The position numbers and the translations under genes are program-made. A stretch of DNA of 6,554 nt from an uncultured Erysipelotrichaceae bacterium (GTDB lineage Bacteria > Bacillota_I > Bacilli_A > Erysipelotrichales > Erysipelotrichaceae). Below, one piece after another: positions 1-6,238 of this stretch (position 1 is the stretch's first letter; each line of letters opens with the position of its first letter). The notes under the pieces are model-generated. The model did no database searches. It was given only the letters and a program-made list of their open reading frames with translations, and was not told where the DNA came from. Location: NCBI GenBank assembly GCA_902782505.1, contig CACZNO010000084.1, positions 1 to 6,554 on the forward strand, written 5' to 3'.

Positions 1-1272
1 GACCCGCGCACGCTGGACCGTTTGGAAGAATTGCGCAAGGAACTCAGCGAAATCAGCGCGAAGAAAGACGAGATCTACACCAAATGGCAGGATGAAAAAG
101 CCATGGCGGATCACGGCAAGGAATACCAGAAACGCCTTGAACAGGCCAAACTGGATCTGGAAAATGCCCGTAATGACGCGCGTTATGAAGAAGCCGCGAA
201 GTTACAGTACGAAACCATTCCATACCTTGAACAGAAGATCAAGGAAGTCCGGGGCACCTCGGAACGCACCGATAAACTGATCAAGGAAGTCGTGGACGAG
301 GAATCGATTGCGAAGATCGTCAGTTCCTGGACCCACATTGACGTATCGCGTTTAATGACCACCCAGCGCCAGAAACTGTTGGGACTGGAAGATGCCTTGC
401 GCAAGCGCGTTATGGGGCAGGACGAAGCCTTAACGACCGTCACCGAAGCCATTATCCGTTCGAAAGCGAAGATTCAGGATGAAAACCGTCCGTTGGGATC
501 GTTCTTATTCCTGGGACCGACCGGGGTCGGGAAAACCGAAGTCGCGAAAGCCTTGGCGGAACAGCTGTTTGATTCCGAAACGAAGATCGTACGGATCGAC
601 ATGTCGGAATACATGGAAAAATTCAGCGTCTCGCGTTTGATCGGAGCGCCTCCGGGATATGTCGGATACGATGAGGGCGGACAGCTGACCGAAGCCGTCC
701 GGCGCAATCCGTATTCGATCATTCTGTTGGATGAAGTGGAAAAAGCGCATCCGGATGTGTTCAATGTGTTATTGCAGATTCTCGATGACGGACGCCTGAC
801 GGATAATAAAGGCGTAACGGTTGATTTCCGCAACACCCTGATCATCATGACCAGCAACCTCGGTTCCGGGTATGCGTTCGAAAAAGACGCCGAAGTACGC
901 AAGAACGGTTACCTGAACGAAGTCCATCGCTATTTCAAACCGGAATTCGTGAACCGTATCGATCACATCGTCGTGTTCAACGCGTTGACGGAAGATGCCT
1001 TAGGCAAGATCACCGACAAGTTCTTAGACCAGCTGGCGAAACGTTTGTCCGGCCGCAACATCCGTCTGGATGTGACCGACGCGGCGAAGAAGGAAATCAT
1101 GGCGCAGGGCTATGATCCGGTCTACGGCGCCAGACCGCTCAAACGGTTCATCCAGCACTCCGTTGAAACCCCGGTGGCCTATAAGATCATCGAGGATGCG
1201 ATCGAGGAAGACGCAACCATTACGGTCGACGCGGTCAACGGCGAATTCATCGTCTCGACCGAGAAAGACTGA
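1..1272 (+). CDS. clpB: ATP-dependent chaperone ClpB, C-terminal half (5' end outside window)
   Basis: ClpB is the cytosolic AAA+ disaggregase that threads aggregated proteins through its central pore, working with DnaK. The reading frame is open from base 1, so the first ATG-like or TTG codons here are internal. Numbering from base 1, residues 1 to about 95 are a charged coiled coil, the end of the ClpB M-domain. This separates it from ClpA and ClpX and favours ClpB over ClpC. The second AAA+ module follows: Walker A GPTGVGKT (172-179), pore loop GYVG (219-222), Walker B ILLDE (241-245), sensor-1 TSN (284-286), arginine finger in FVNRID (R319) and sensor-2 GAR (R378). All key residues are intact. 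The remaining 423 residues are about half of the usual length near 860, so the N-domain and first AAA+ module lie upstream. The linker between the coiled coil and the second AAA+ module reads WTHIDV where the family normally has WTGIPV. A terminator follows directly, so clpB is the last gene of its transcript. Any CIRCE or CtsR control site would be upstream of the window. Confidence 0.97.
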   Translation, partial: DPRTLDRLEELRKELSEISAKKDEIYTKWQDEKAMADHGKEYQKRLEQAKLDLENARNDARYEEAAKLQYETIPYLEQKIKEVRGTSERTDKLIKEVVDEESIAKIVSSWTHIDVSRLMTTQRQKLLGLEDALRKRVMGQDEALTTVTEAIIRSKAKIQDENRPLGSFLFLGPTGVGKTEVAKALAEQLFDSETKIVRIDMSEYMEKFSVSRLIGAPPGYVGYDEGGQLTEAVRRNPYSIILLDEVEKAHPDVFNVLLQILDDGRLTDNKGVTVDFRNTLIIMTSNLGSGYAFEKDAEVRKNGYLNEVHRYFKPEFVNRIDHIVVFNALTEDALGKITDKFLDQLAKRLSGRNIRLDVTDAAKKEIMAQGYDPVYGARPLKRFIQHSVETPVAYKIIEDAIEEDATITVDAVNGEFIVSTEKD

Positions 1273-1279
1273 TCATCTC

Positions 1280-1305
1280 AAAGACCCGCAAGGGTCTTTT
1301 TTTTT
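1280..1305 (+). terminator. Rho-independent terminator of clpB
   Basis: The hairpin AAAGACCC / GGGTCTTT closes a GCAA (GNRA) tetraloop and runs into nine T residues, starting 7 nt after the clpB stop codon. The hairpin core and the first six Ts recur exactly after the MscS gene. Confidence 0.95.
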
Positions 1306-1329
1306 GAATTTATTTCTGAGGAATTCATG

Positions 1330-1359
1330 TTGACTCCGTCCGCAATATAGGGCTATCAT
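1330..1359 (+). promoter_or_regulatory. Probable sigma-A promoter of the repeat-protein/MscS operon
   Basis: TTGACT (1330-1335) and TATCAT (1354-1359) are separated by 18 bp, just downstream of the clpB terminator. Transcription would start near 1366, giving a leader of about 120 nt before the ATG at 1485. I found only short, weak stems in the leader, such as CGAAA/TTTCG at 1457-1470, and no riboswitch that I recognise. A TATAGA-like box near 1390 lacks a matching -35 element. Confidence 0.6.
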
Positions 1360-1484
1360 AAAAATGTAGATATATATCGGCATATTTTGTATAGAATCAA
1401 ACAGTTTGTGACGGAATCAGGCAGTGATCGAATATCAGTGCGCGTTTCTTATTATCCGAAAGCATTTTCGCAAAGGAGCGTTTC

Positions 1485-3476
1485 ATGAAAAAACGTACCA
1501 CGGACAGGGAATTTCCAAGTTTCCATGCCAGCGAGCACTTCGACGGCGGACCGGAGATCAACCGGATTCCTCCGGAGTTTAATGAAGTGCGCCCTGACAT
1601 CAACTTTTTCAATGAAATGCCGATCGCGGACACCGAAAACATCAGCGGAAACGGAAACCCCGGCGAAGGAGACGAGCCTCCGAAGAAAAAGAAGAAAGAC
1701 CGCAGCGGCCTTCTGCAAAACTTCCTGCGGTCTTTTGCGAAAGGCGCAGCTTCGGCTTTTGCGGTCGCGGCGCTTGTGACGGTCACGGCGGAAGCGGTCG
1801 ACCCGGAAGGATGGATCGCGCGGAAAACGGCGGAACTGTTACAGACCGGCACGCAGCGAAAGGCGGTTGTCACACAGGTTGCGATTGATCCGGTCGGATA
1901 CAAGGAACTTTGGAACGATGAATTAGGCGCGCCGCATGATTATGATTATGATCATCCGGTCGTTATTACGGAGCCTTCCTGCACGGAGGAGGGCAGTTAC
2001 GTGCTGAACTGCCGGCAGTGCGATCATGTGGAACTCGTAACGATTCCGCCTAACGGCCATACGGCTTCCGCACCGACCGAAGAAAACCGCGTCGAGCCGA
2101 CCTGCACGGAAGACGGCGGCTATGAAGAAGTCGTGATCTGCGACGTTTGTCATGAGGAAATCCAACGCGTGCCCATCGTTCTGGCAGCCCTCGGGCACAC
2201 TCCGGGCCAGGCGTCGGAAGAAAACCGGAAGGAACCGACATGCCTGGTAGACGGAAGTTATGACGAAGTTGTGACGTGTACGGTGTGCGGAGAAGAACTG
2301 GAACGTACGACGGTTGTGATTCCGGCGAGGGGTTCGCATACCGCATCCGCGGCTGTGGAAGAAAACCGGAAAGACCCGACCTGTACGGAAGACGGCGGGT
2401 ACGATACCGTCGTATACTGCAGCGTCTGCGGCGACGAGATCCGCCGTACGTCAACGGTGCTGGCGGCTTTCGGCCATACGGCGTCGGAAGCGGTTGAAGA
2501 GAATCATAAAGACCCGACCTGTACGGAAGACGGCGGATATGACACCGTCGTCTACTGCAGCACCTGTCATGAGGAAATGAGCCGTGAATCAACGGTGCTG
2601 GCGGCTTTCGGCCATACCGCATCGGAAGCGGTCGAAGAGAATCATAAAGACCCGACCTGCACGGAAGACGGCGGCTATGATACTGTCGTATACTGCAATA
2701 CCTGCCATGAGGAAATCAGCCGTGAATCAACGGTGCTGGCGGCGCTTGGGCATACCCAGGGGGAAAGTACGCTGGAGAATTATACCGAGCCTACCTGTAC
2801 CCAAGACGGCGGATACGATACCGTTGTGTATTGCACTACCTGCGGCGAAGAAATCAGCCGTGAATCGACCGTAGTGGAAGCGCTGGGTCATACGCCGGGC
2901 GAAGCTGCGGAGGAGAATCACCAGGATCCCACCTGTACGGAAGCGGGACATTACGACATGGTGGTGCGCTGTACGGTCTGCGACGAGGAAATCAGTTCCG
3001 AACGTGTGGATCTGGATGCGTTAGGACATACCTATACGCTGGAGATGTTTATGGATACGCCGATGACCTGCGACCGTTGCGGCGAATACGCGCTGGAATT
3101 ACAGATCCAGGATTCCAATACGGTATGGTACAGCGTGGACGGCGACTTGATCGACCAGGCTTCGGCAGCCGGGTATTACACCATGGAATTTGACTGCGTG
3201 GTATATACGGACGAAGAGATGACGAACTGGATCGGCGGGTTCAGCGACTATGTCACCGCGCTGAGCGGAACCTTTGACTGTGATTACGACGAAAGAAACG
3301 AAACGCTGTACTTCGGGATCACTCTCCGGCTGGCGGAAAGCACGAGTTCGGACGACGTGATATTCGTGTATCCCTCGCAGGGGAAATATCATACCTATAC
3401 CCCGAACGGATCGGGGAGTGTCAAACCGAAACCTGAGAATAATAACGGCGGGAAGAATACCCGGGAAAGGAGATAG
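1485..3476 (+). CDS. Membrane-anchored surface protein with seven Cys/His repeats
   Basis: The start is set by AAAGGAG at 1472-1478, 6 nt before the ATG. The 663-residue protein has four parts. Residues 1-80 are polar and end in a lysine cluster (67-71). Residues about 85-104 are one hydrophobic segment, without a clear signal-peptidase site. Residues about 160-532 are the repeat array. Residues 533-663 are a unique domain ending in a basic Asn/Gly/Arg-rich tail. By the positive-inside rule the N-terminus is cytoplasmic and the repeats are outside. There is no LPXTG motif, so the membrane segment is the only visible anchor. Each repeat carries C-x11-C-x2-C and, about 15 residues on, the His of a GHT motif; related TCTEDG...CxxC...GHT repeats are common in surface proteins of gut Firmicutes. 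The Cys and His set could bind zinc or form disulfides, but which is unknown. The C-terminal region matches no family I recognise. The stop codon is 2 nt before the MscS start, so the two are almost certainly co-transcribed. Function is unknown; adhesion, envelope scaffolding or sensing are possible. Confidence 0.88.
   Translation: MKKRTTDREFPSFHASEHFDGGPEINRIPPEFNEVRPDINFFNEMPIADTENISGNGNPGEGDEPPKKKKKDRSGLLQNFLRSFAKGAASAFAVAALVTVTAEAVDPEGWIARKTAELLQTGTQRKAVVTQVAIDPVGYKELWNDELGAPHDYDYDHPVVITEPSCTEEGSYVLNCRQCDHVELVTIPPNGHTASAPTEENRVEPTCTEDGGYEEVVICDVCHEEIQRVPIVLAALGHTPGQASEENRKEPTCLVDGSYDEVVTCTVCGEELERTTVVIPARGSHTASAAVEENRKDPTCTEDGGYDTVVYCSVCGDEIRRTSTVLAAFGHTASEAVEENHKDPTCTEDGGYDTVVYCSTCHEEMSRESTVLAAFGHTASEAVEENHKDPTCTEDGGYDTVVYCNTCHEEISRESTVLAALGHTQGESTLENYTEPTCTQDGGYDTVVYCTTCGEEISRESTVVEALGHTPGEAAEENHQDPTCTEAGHYDMVVRCTVCDEEISSERVDLDALGHTYTLEMFMDTPMTCDRCGEYALELQIQDSNTVWYSVDGDLIDQASAAGYYTMEFDCVVYTDEEMTNWIGGFSDYVTALSGTFDCDYDERNETLYFGITLRLAESTSSDDVIFVYPSQGKYHTYTPNGSGSVKPKPENNNGGKNTRERR
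2055..3023 (+). repeat. Seven tandem coding repeats of 138-141 bp (46-47 residues each)
   Basis: Units begin at the Gly-His-Thr (once Ser-His-Thr) motif: 2055-2192, 2193-2333, 2334-2471, 2472-2609, 2610-2747, 2748-2885 and 2886-3023. The second unit carries one extra residue. Conserved positions per unit are GHT, EEN, PTC, the TEDGGY turn, VV.C..C and the E(E/I)..R stretch. A shortened unit with C166, C176 and C179 precedes the array, and a cap with C529 and C532 follows it. Units 4 and 5 differ at 15 of 138 bases by hand alignment but at only 3 of 46 residues. Confidence 0.95.
3466..3472 (+). promoter_or_regulatory. Ribosome binding site of the MscS gene, inside the upstream gene
   Basis: AAAGGAG lies within the last codons of the repeat-protein gene, 6 nt before the MscS ATG. 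Ribosomes finishing the first gene therefore end on the start site of the second, which suggests translational coupling. Confidence 0.85.
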
Positions 3477-3478
3477 TC

Positions 3479-4474
3479 ATGAGCGAAAAGGCAAAAGAGA
3501 AAAAGACGAAGACGAAAGCTGTACGGAATCGGAAACTTCCGATGGGACCGATCATCGGGGTTGCGGTGATATTGCTGCTGCTGGTGTTCCTGATTGAACC
3601 GAGGGCATTATTCTTCCTGACCAAACCGCAGCAGGAAGCCATCCGGTTATTCCGTGATACGTATTTTGCGAAATATATTCCTTTCCAGACCACGGACGGG
3701 CATTTCGACTTTATGCGGATCTTTGCGGTGATCTTCATGTGCCTGGTCGGCTGGGCAGTATCCTGGCTTTTGAACAAGGCGTTTGATGCCGTGAAACTGA
3801 AAAACCGCCACGCGGATACGATCAAAGGCCTTGTCGCCAACGTTCTGCGCTACGCGGTGGTGATCTTCTGTATCATCTACGGTTTGAATATGCTGGGGGC
3901 GGATATCCTGACGGTTATCGCAAGCCTCGGAATCTTGGCACTGGTTATCGGGTTCGGCGCACAGTCTTTGATTGAAGACATCTTCGCGGGCCTGTTTATC
4001 ATCTTTGAAGGACGCTTCTATGTGGGAGATATCATCTCCGTGGACGGATTCCGCGGCACCGTGCGGTCGATCGGAATCGTTTCTACCCAATTGGCGGATG
4101 CCGGCGGTAACATCAAGATCATCAACAATTCTGACATCCGGACCCTGACCAACCTTTCGGAAGTCACTTCGGTCGCCGTCAGCGTCGTCAGTATCGCGTA
4201 CGGCGCGGATTTACGGAAAGCCGAAGAAGTGATCACGGATCTTTGCGGAATGCTTCCGGCAATGTATCCCGGCATGTTTGAAGATACGCCGAAATACCTC
4301 GGTGTGGAGGATCTCAGCGATTCATCCGTGGATCTGAAAGTAATTGCCAAAGTCGACGAGTCGAATATTTACACGGCACGCCGGATCATGAACCGCGAGC
4401 TGAAACTGGCGCTCGATGAAAACGGCATCGAGATCCCGTTCCCGCAGGTCGTCGTGCATAAGGCGGCAGATTAA
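3479..4474 (+). CDS. mscS: MscS-family mechanosensitive ion channel
   Basis: MscS channels open under membrane tension and release ions and small solutes during hypo-osmotic shock. The protein has 331 residues, close to the single-module MscS size. After a basic N-terminus (Lys/Arg-rich, 1-20) there are hydrophobic segments at about 24-40, 79-98 and 118-139. The pore helix follows at about 142-176; it is rich in Gly and Ala and includes the GFGAQSLIEDIFAG stretch typical of the family. The beta domain contains VGDIISVDGFRGTV (182-195) and INNSDI (215-220), the position that reads IPNG in Escherichia coli MscS. The family-typical PFPQ ending is at 320-323. No frameshift or missing segment is seen. 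It is the second gene of an operon with the Cys-repeat surface protein and is followed 9 nt after its stop by a terminator. An ion- or solute-selective variant, or a sensing role with its partner, cannot be excluded. Confidence 0.95.
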   Translation: MSEKAKEKKTKTKAVRNRKLPMGPIIGVAVILLLLVFLIEPRALFFLTKPQQEAIRLFRDTYFAKYIPFQTTDGHFDFMRIFAVIFMCLVGWAVSWLLNKAFDAVKLKNRHADTIKGLVANVLRYAVVIFCIIYGLNMLGADILTVIASLGILALVIGFGAQSLIEDIFAGLFIIFEGRFYVGDIISVDGFRGTVRSIGIVSTQLADAGGNIKIINNSDIRTLTNLSEVTSVAVSVVSIAYGADLRKAEEVITDLCGMLPAMYPGMFEDTPKYLGVEDLSDSSVDLKVIAKVDESNIYTARRIMNRELKLALDENGIEIPFPQVVVHKAAD

Positions 4475-4483
4475 AACTCCAGG

Positions 4484-4505
4484 AAGACCCGCAAGGGTCT
4501 TTTTT
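4484..4505 (+). terminator. Rho-independent terminator of the repeat-protein/MscS operon
   Basis: The stem AAGACCC (4484-4490) pairs with GGGTCTT (4495-4501) around a GCAA tetraloop, followed by a run of six Ts (4500-4505). These 22 bases are identical to those after clpB. Confidence 0.94.
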
Positions 4506-4524
4506 GTCGGAATTTGAAACGAAT

Positions 4525-4537
4525 CCGGACGGTCCGG
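4525..4537 (+). repeat. Inverted repeat upstream of the permease promoter
   Basis: CCGGAC and GTCCGG form a perfect 6-bp inverted repeat around one G. A second palindrome, AAAACGTTTT, lies at 4541-4550 and overlaps the presumed -35 region. Either could be an operator, but both are short and may be chance. Confidence 0.35.
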
Positions 4538-4546
4538 GAAAAAACG

Positions 4547-4576
4547 TTTTCCGCGATGCGAAAAATAGCCTACAAT
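4547..4576 (+). promoter_or_regulatory. Promoter of the AEC permease, possibly giving a leaderless mRNA
   Basis: TACAAT at 4571-4576 matches the sigma-A -10 box at five of six bases. The -35 region is poor (TTTTCC at 4547-4552, 18-bp spacer). Transcription would begin near 4583, about 2 nt before the ATG at 4585, and no Shine-Dalgarno sequence lies between the -10 box and the ATG. Confidence 0.55.
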
Positions 4577-4584
4577 AATCCTGT

Positions 4585-5490
4585 ATGACGTTATCCATGA
4601 TTTCTTTCCAGGTGCAGTTATTGATTCTGATGGCCATCGGATATCTGATCAAGAAAATCGGCTTGATGAACGATGAAACCCGAAGCGGTCTTTCGGGGAT
4701 TTTGCTGTATGTGATCCTGCCGGCGAATATTCTGAATGCCTTTTACCAGAACATCGATTTCAGCGCGGAACTGGTGCGCAATTCCATCTATGCGATCGTG
4801 ATTTCCGCTGTTGTGCAATTCGGTACGTATTATCTCGGCGGACTTCTCGCAAAGGGAATGAACGAAAAGAAAAAAGCGCCGTTTCGCTACGGCATCTTCA
4901 GCACCAATGCCGCCTTCATCGGAATCCCGACCCTGGAAAATCTGTACGGAAACTTCGGAACGCTTTACGGGGCAATCTTCATGATTCCGTACCGTCTGAC
5001 CGTCTGGACCATGGGCATCGGTCTATTCTACAAGGGCCAAAAACGCAGTATCGTCAAACAGCTTTTGCACCCCTGCATGATCGCGGTAGCCGTCGGGTTT
5101 GTCTTATTGATCACGGGATTCCGCCTGCCCGAAATCATCGAAAAACCCATGCAGTATCTTTCCCGCTGCACGACGCCGATGTCGATGCTGGTGATCGGAG
5201 GGATTCTGGCCGGCGTTGATCTGCGCACGATCTTTACGAAGGATACCCTGGTCTTCTCGTTGTTCCGGTTACTGCTGGTGCCGGGAGCCCTGTACCTGCT
5301 TCTCTCCTTGATTCCGATGGATCCCATGATCAAGGGAATCGCGGTGATCATGACCGCCATGCCTTCCGCCAGTATGGCCGCGATACTGGCGGAACGTTAC
5401 GGATACGATTATGAATACGGCGCCCGGATCGTGACAGCTTCCACAGTGTTGTCGATGATTACGGTTCCGCTGTTCGGGTTCTTTCTCTAA
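4585..5490 (+). CDS. AEC-family (auxin efflux carrier-like) transporter
   Basis: AEC proteins (Pfam Mem_trans family; the bacterial branch includes malate permease MleP-like carriers) are secondary transporters, mostly for organic anions. The 301-residue sequence has about ten hydrophobic segments, near residues 7-27, 36-54, 65-89, 103-121, 126-148, 160-178, 196-210, 224-243, 247-267 and 281-300. Family-type motifs are visible: LPAN (45-48) in the second segment, STNAAFIGIP (106-115) in the fourth, a PMSMLVIGG helix (198-206) and a MPSA stretch (259-262). The two five-helix halves fit the usual inverted-repeat fold. The substrate cannot be read from sequence. The start at 4585 gives the short N-terminus expected for the family; the ATG at 4597 is an alternative. 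Neither has a Shine-Dalgarno site, and the -10 box sits 8 nt upstream of the first. The gene stands alone between a terminator and the next promoter, and I see no convincing terminator after it. Confidence 0.92.
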   Translation: MTLSMISFQVQLLILMAIGYLIKKIGLMNDETRSGLSGILLYVILPANILNAFYQNIDFSAELVRNSIYAIVISAVVQFGTYYLGGLLAKGMNEKKKAPFRYGIFSTNAAFIGIPTLENLYGNFGTLYGAIFMIPYRLTVWTMGIGLFYKGQKRSIVKQLLHPCMIAVAVGFVLLITGFRLPEIIEKPMQYLSRCTTPMSMLVIGGILAGVDLRTIFTKDTLVFSLFRLLLVPGALYLLLSLIPMDPMIKGIAVIMTAMPSASMAAILAERYGYDYEYGARIVTASTVLSMITVPLFGFFL

Positions 5491-5523
5491 AACTCAGCGC
5501 TCCAATGACAGGGTGTTTGAAAC

Positions 5524-5551
5524 TTGATATACAGTCATCTCACGTTATAAT
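5524..5551 (+). promoter_or_regulatory. Strong sigma-A promoter of the truncated secreted ORF
   Basis: TTGATA (5524-5529) and a perfect TATAAT (5546-5551) are 16 bp apart. The start would be near 5558, followed by AGAGGGG (5569-5575) 8 nt before the ATG at 5584. Such a strong promoter suggests that the original gene was well expressed. Confidence 0.8.
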
Positions 5552-5583
5552 ATCTGTGTAAGAAAACCAGAGGGGTTATTCGT

Positions 5584-5835
5584 ATGAAAAAACAGAATTC
5601 ATTTCATTATGTATGGCAACGCCTCGTGTCGGTTTTGCTCGTTTTCTCCTTGTTCATCGCAATCTTCCCGGCCCGCATCATCCATGCGGAGGAACCTGAG
5701 GAAGATCTTTTTGTATCCGAGACAGCGAAAGAAATGGCCGAAGACTATGCCGTATGGCCTTATGATACCCTCCCCGAAGATAGAATGAATGAAAGCAGGT
5801 CCCAAAATTATGTGATTCCTGCTCTTTCGAGGTGA
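5584..5835 (+). CDS. Short secreted ORF, probable remnant of a larger secreted protein
   Basis: The 83-residue product has a clear Sec signal peptide: basic start, hydrophobic core at about 15-31, and a likely cut after A35 (IHA|EE). It leaves a 48-residue acidic mature part with no Cys and no domain I recognise. Promoter, ribosome site and signal peptide are all intact, yet almost no mature protein follows. Composition changes inside the gene: 33/60 G+C at 5641-5700, 28/60 at 5701-5760 and 24/60 at 5761-5820, with the drop after about 5780. The stop overlaps the ribosome site of the next, AT-rich gene. The simplest reading is an internal deletion that joined the secretion leader of a large surface protein, perhaps an RHS/WapA-type polymorphic toxin, to the last codons of its AT-rich toxin tip. 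The alternative is a genuine small secreted peptide. No toxin domain is seen, so the origin is inferred. Confidence 0.6.
   Translation: MKKQNSFHYVWQRLVSVLLVFSLFIAIFPARIIHAEEPEEDLFVSETAKEMAEDYAVWPYDTLPEDRMNESRSQNYVIPALSR
5829..5835 (+). promoter_or_regulatory. Ribosome binding site overlapping the upstream stop codon
   Basis: GAGGTGA contains the TGA stop of the secreted ORF and lies 4 nt before the ATG at 5840. This tight coupling is typical of toxin-immunity gene pairs. Confidence 0.75.
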
Positions 5836-5839
5836 AATA

Positions 5840-6238
5840 ATGATTAAACGTAAAAAAGTGCTTGTTGTTATGACTCACTTCGTATGCAATTACTTTTTAC
5901 AGCGTATTCTGTGCGGTTCGTTTTTCTTCGATTTTGACATCAATATGACTTTCGTTTTAGTTGTGTTAGGATTCGGTGCTTTCTTTATAGCTATTGATTA
6001 TTTTATTGTGATGCGTTTAATGAAGATAAACGGTATTCAAATCAGTATTGGAAAGTCTTGTCATTTGGTTGATATGGCAATTGTACCGAGCATCTGGGTT
6101 GTTATATATGGGCTCTTTTTTTACAAAGGGAAGTTGGATATATATTTTTACTTTGATTCTGTAATCTCAGTATTGTTAACTTCTCTTATGTTGATCGAAA
6201 GAATAATGATAGTGAAAAAGACTAAAATGAATGTTTAA
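5840..6238 (+). CDS. Small four-helix membrane protein, candidate orphan immunity protein
   Basis: I do not recognise the family of this 132-residue protein. It has a basic start (KRKK, 3-6) and hydrophobic stretches at about 7-29, 36-60, 76-95 and 100-124, ending in a basic KKTK tail, so it is probably a four-helix inner-membrane protein. Its DNA is strikingly AT-rich: I count 76 G+C in the 240 bases of 5941-6180 (32%), against 55-57% in sample lines of the MscS and AEC genes. This points to acquisition from elsewhere. It starts 4 nt after the truncated secreted ORF and shares its transcript. Position, size, membrane nature and composition all fit an immunity protein for a toxin that acts on membranes or arrives through them, whose toxin gene has been lost. 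Membrane immunity proteins are known for several contact-dependent and polymorphic toxin systems. An unrelated small membrane protein is equally compatible with the bare sequence. Confidence 0.7.
   Translation: MIKRKKVLVVMTHFVCNYFLQRILCGSFFFDFDINMTFVLVVLGFGAFFIAIDYFIVMRLMKINGIQISIGKSCHLVDMAIVPSIWVVIYGLFFYKGKLDIYFYFDSVISVLLTSLMLIERIMIVKKTKMNV

Noticed and set aside
183..966. Minus-strand open frames opposite clpB
   Set aside because: They lie fully within the well-conserved clpB frame and show no motif or start signal.
1366..1484. Riboswitch or attenuator in the operon leader
   Set aside because: Only stems of 4-5 bp were found, with no terminator-antiterminator pair and no known riboswitch core.
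2050..2622. Long minus-strand open frame of 190 codons opposite the repeat array
   Set aside because: It is the shadow of an in-frame tandem repeat, which removes stops periodically. Its product is Arg/Pro-rich with no domain, and there is no ribosome site.
2055..3023. CRISPR-like regular repetition
   Set aside because: The units are 138-141 bp with no unique spacers, and they encode one continuous protein with conserved residues.
3420..3476. Cell-wall sorting signal at the end of the repeat protein
   Set aside because: There is no LPXTG motif and no C-terminal hydrophobic segment. The tail is polar and basic.
5491..5523. Terminator after the AEC gene
   Set aside because: AGCGCT is a short palindrome, but no stable stem followed by a T run is present, so readthrough into the next gene is possible.
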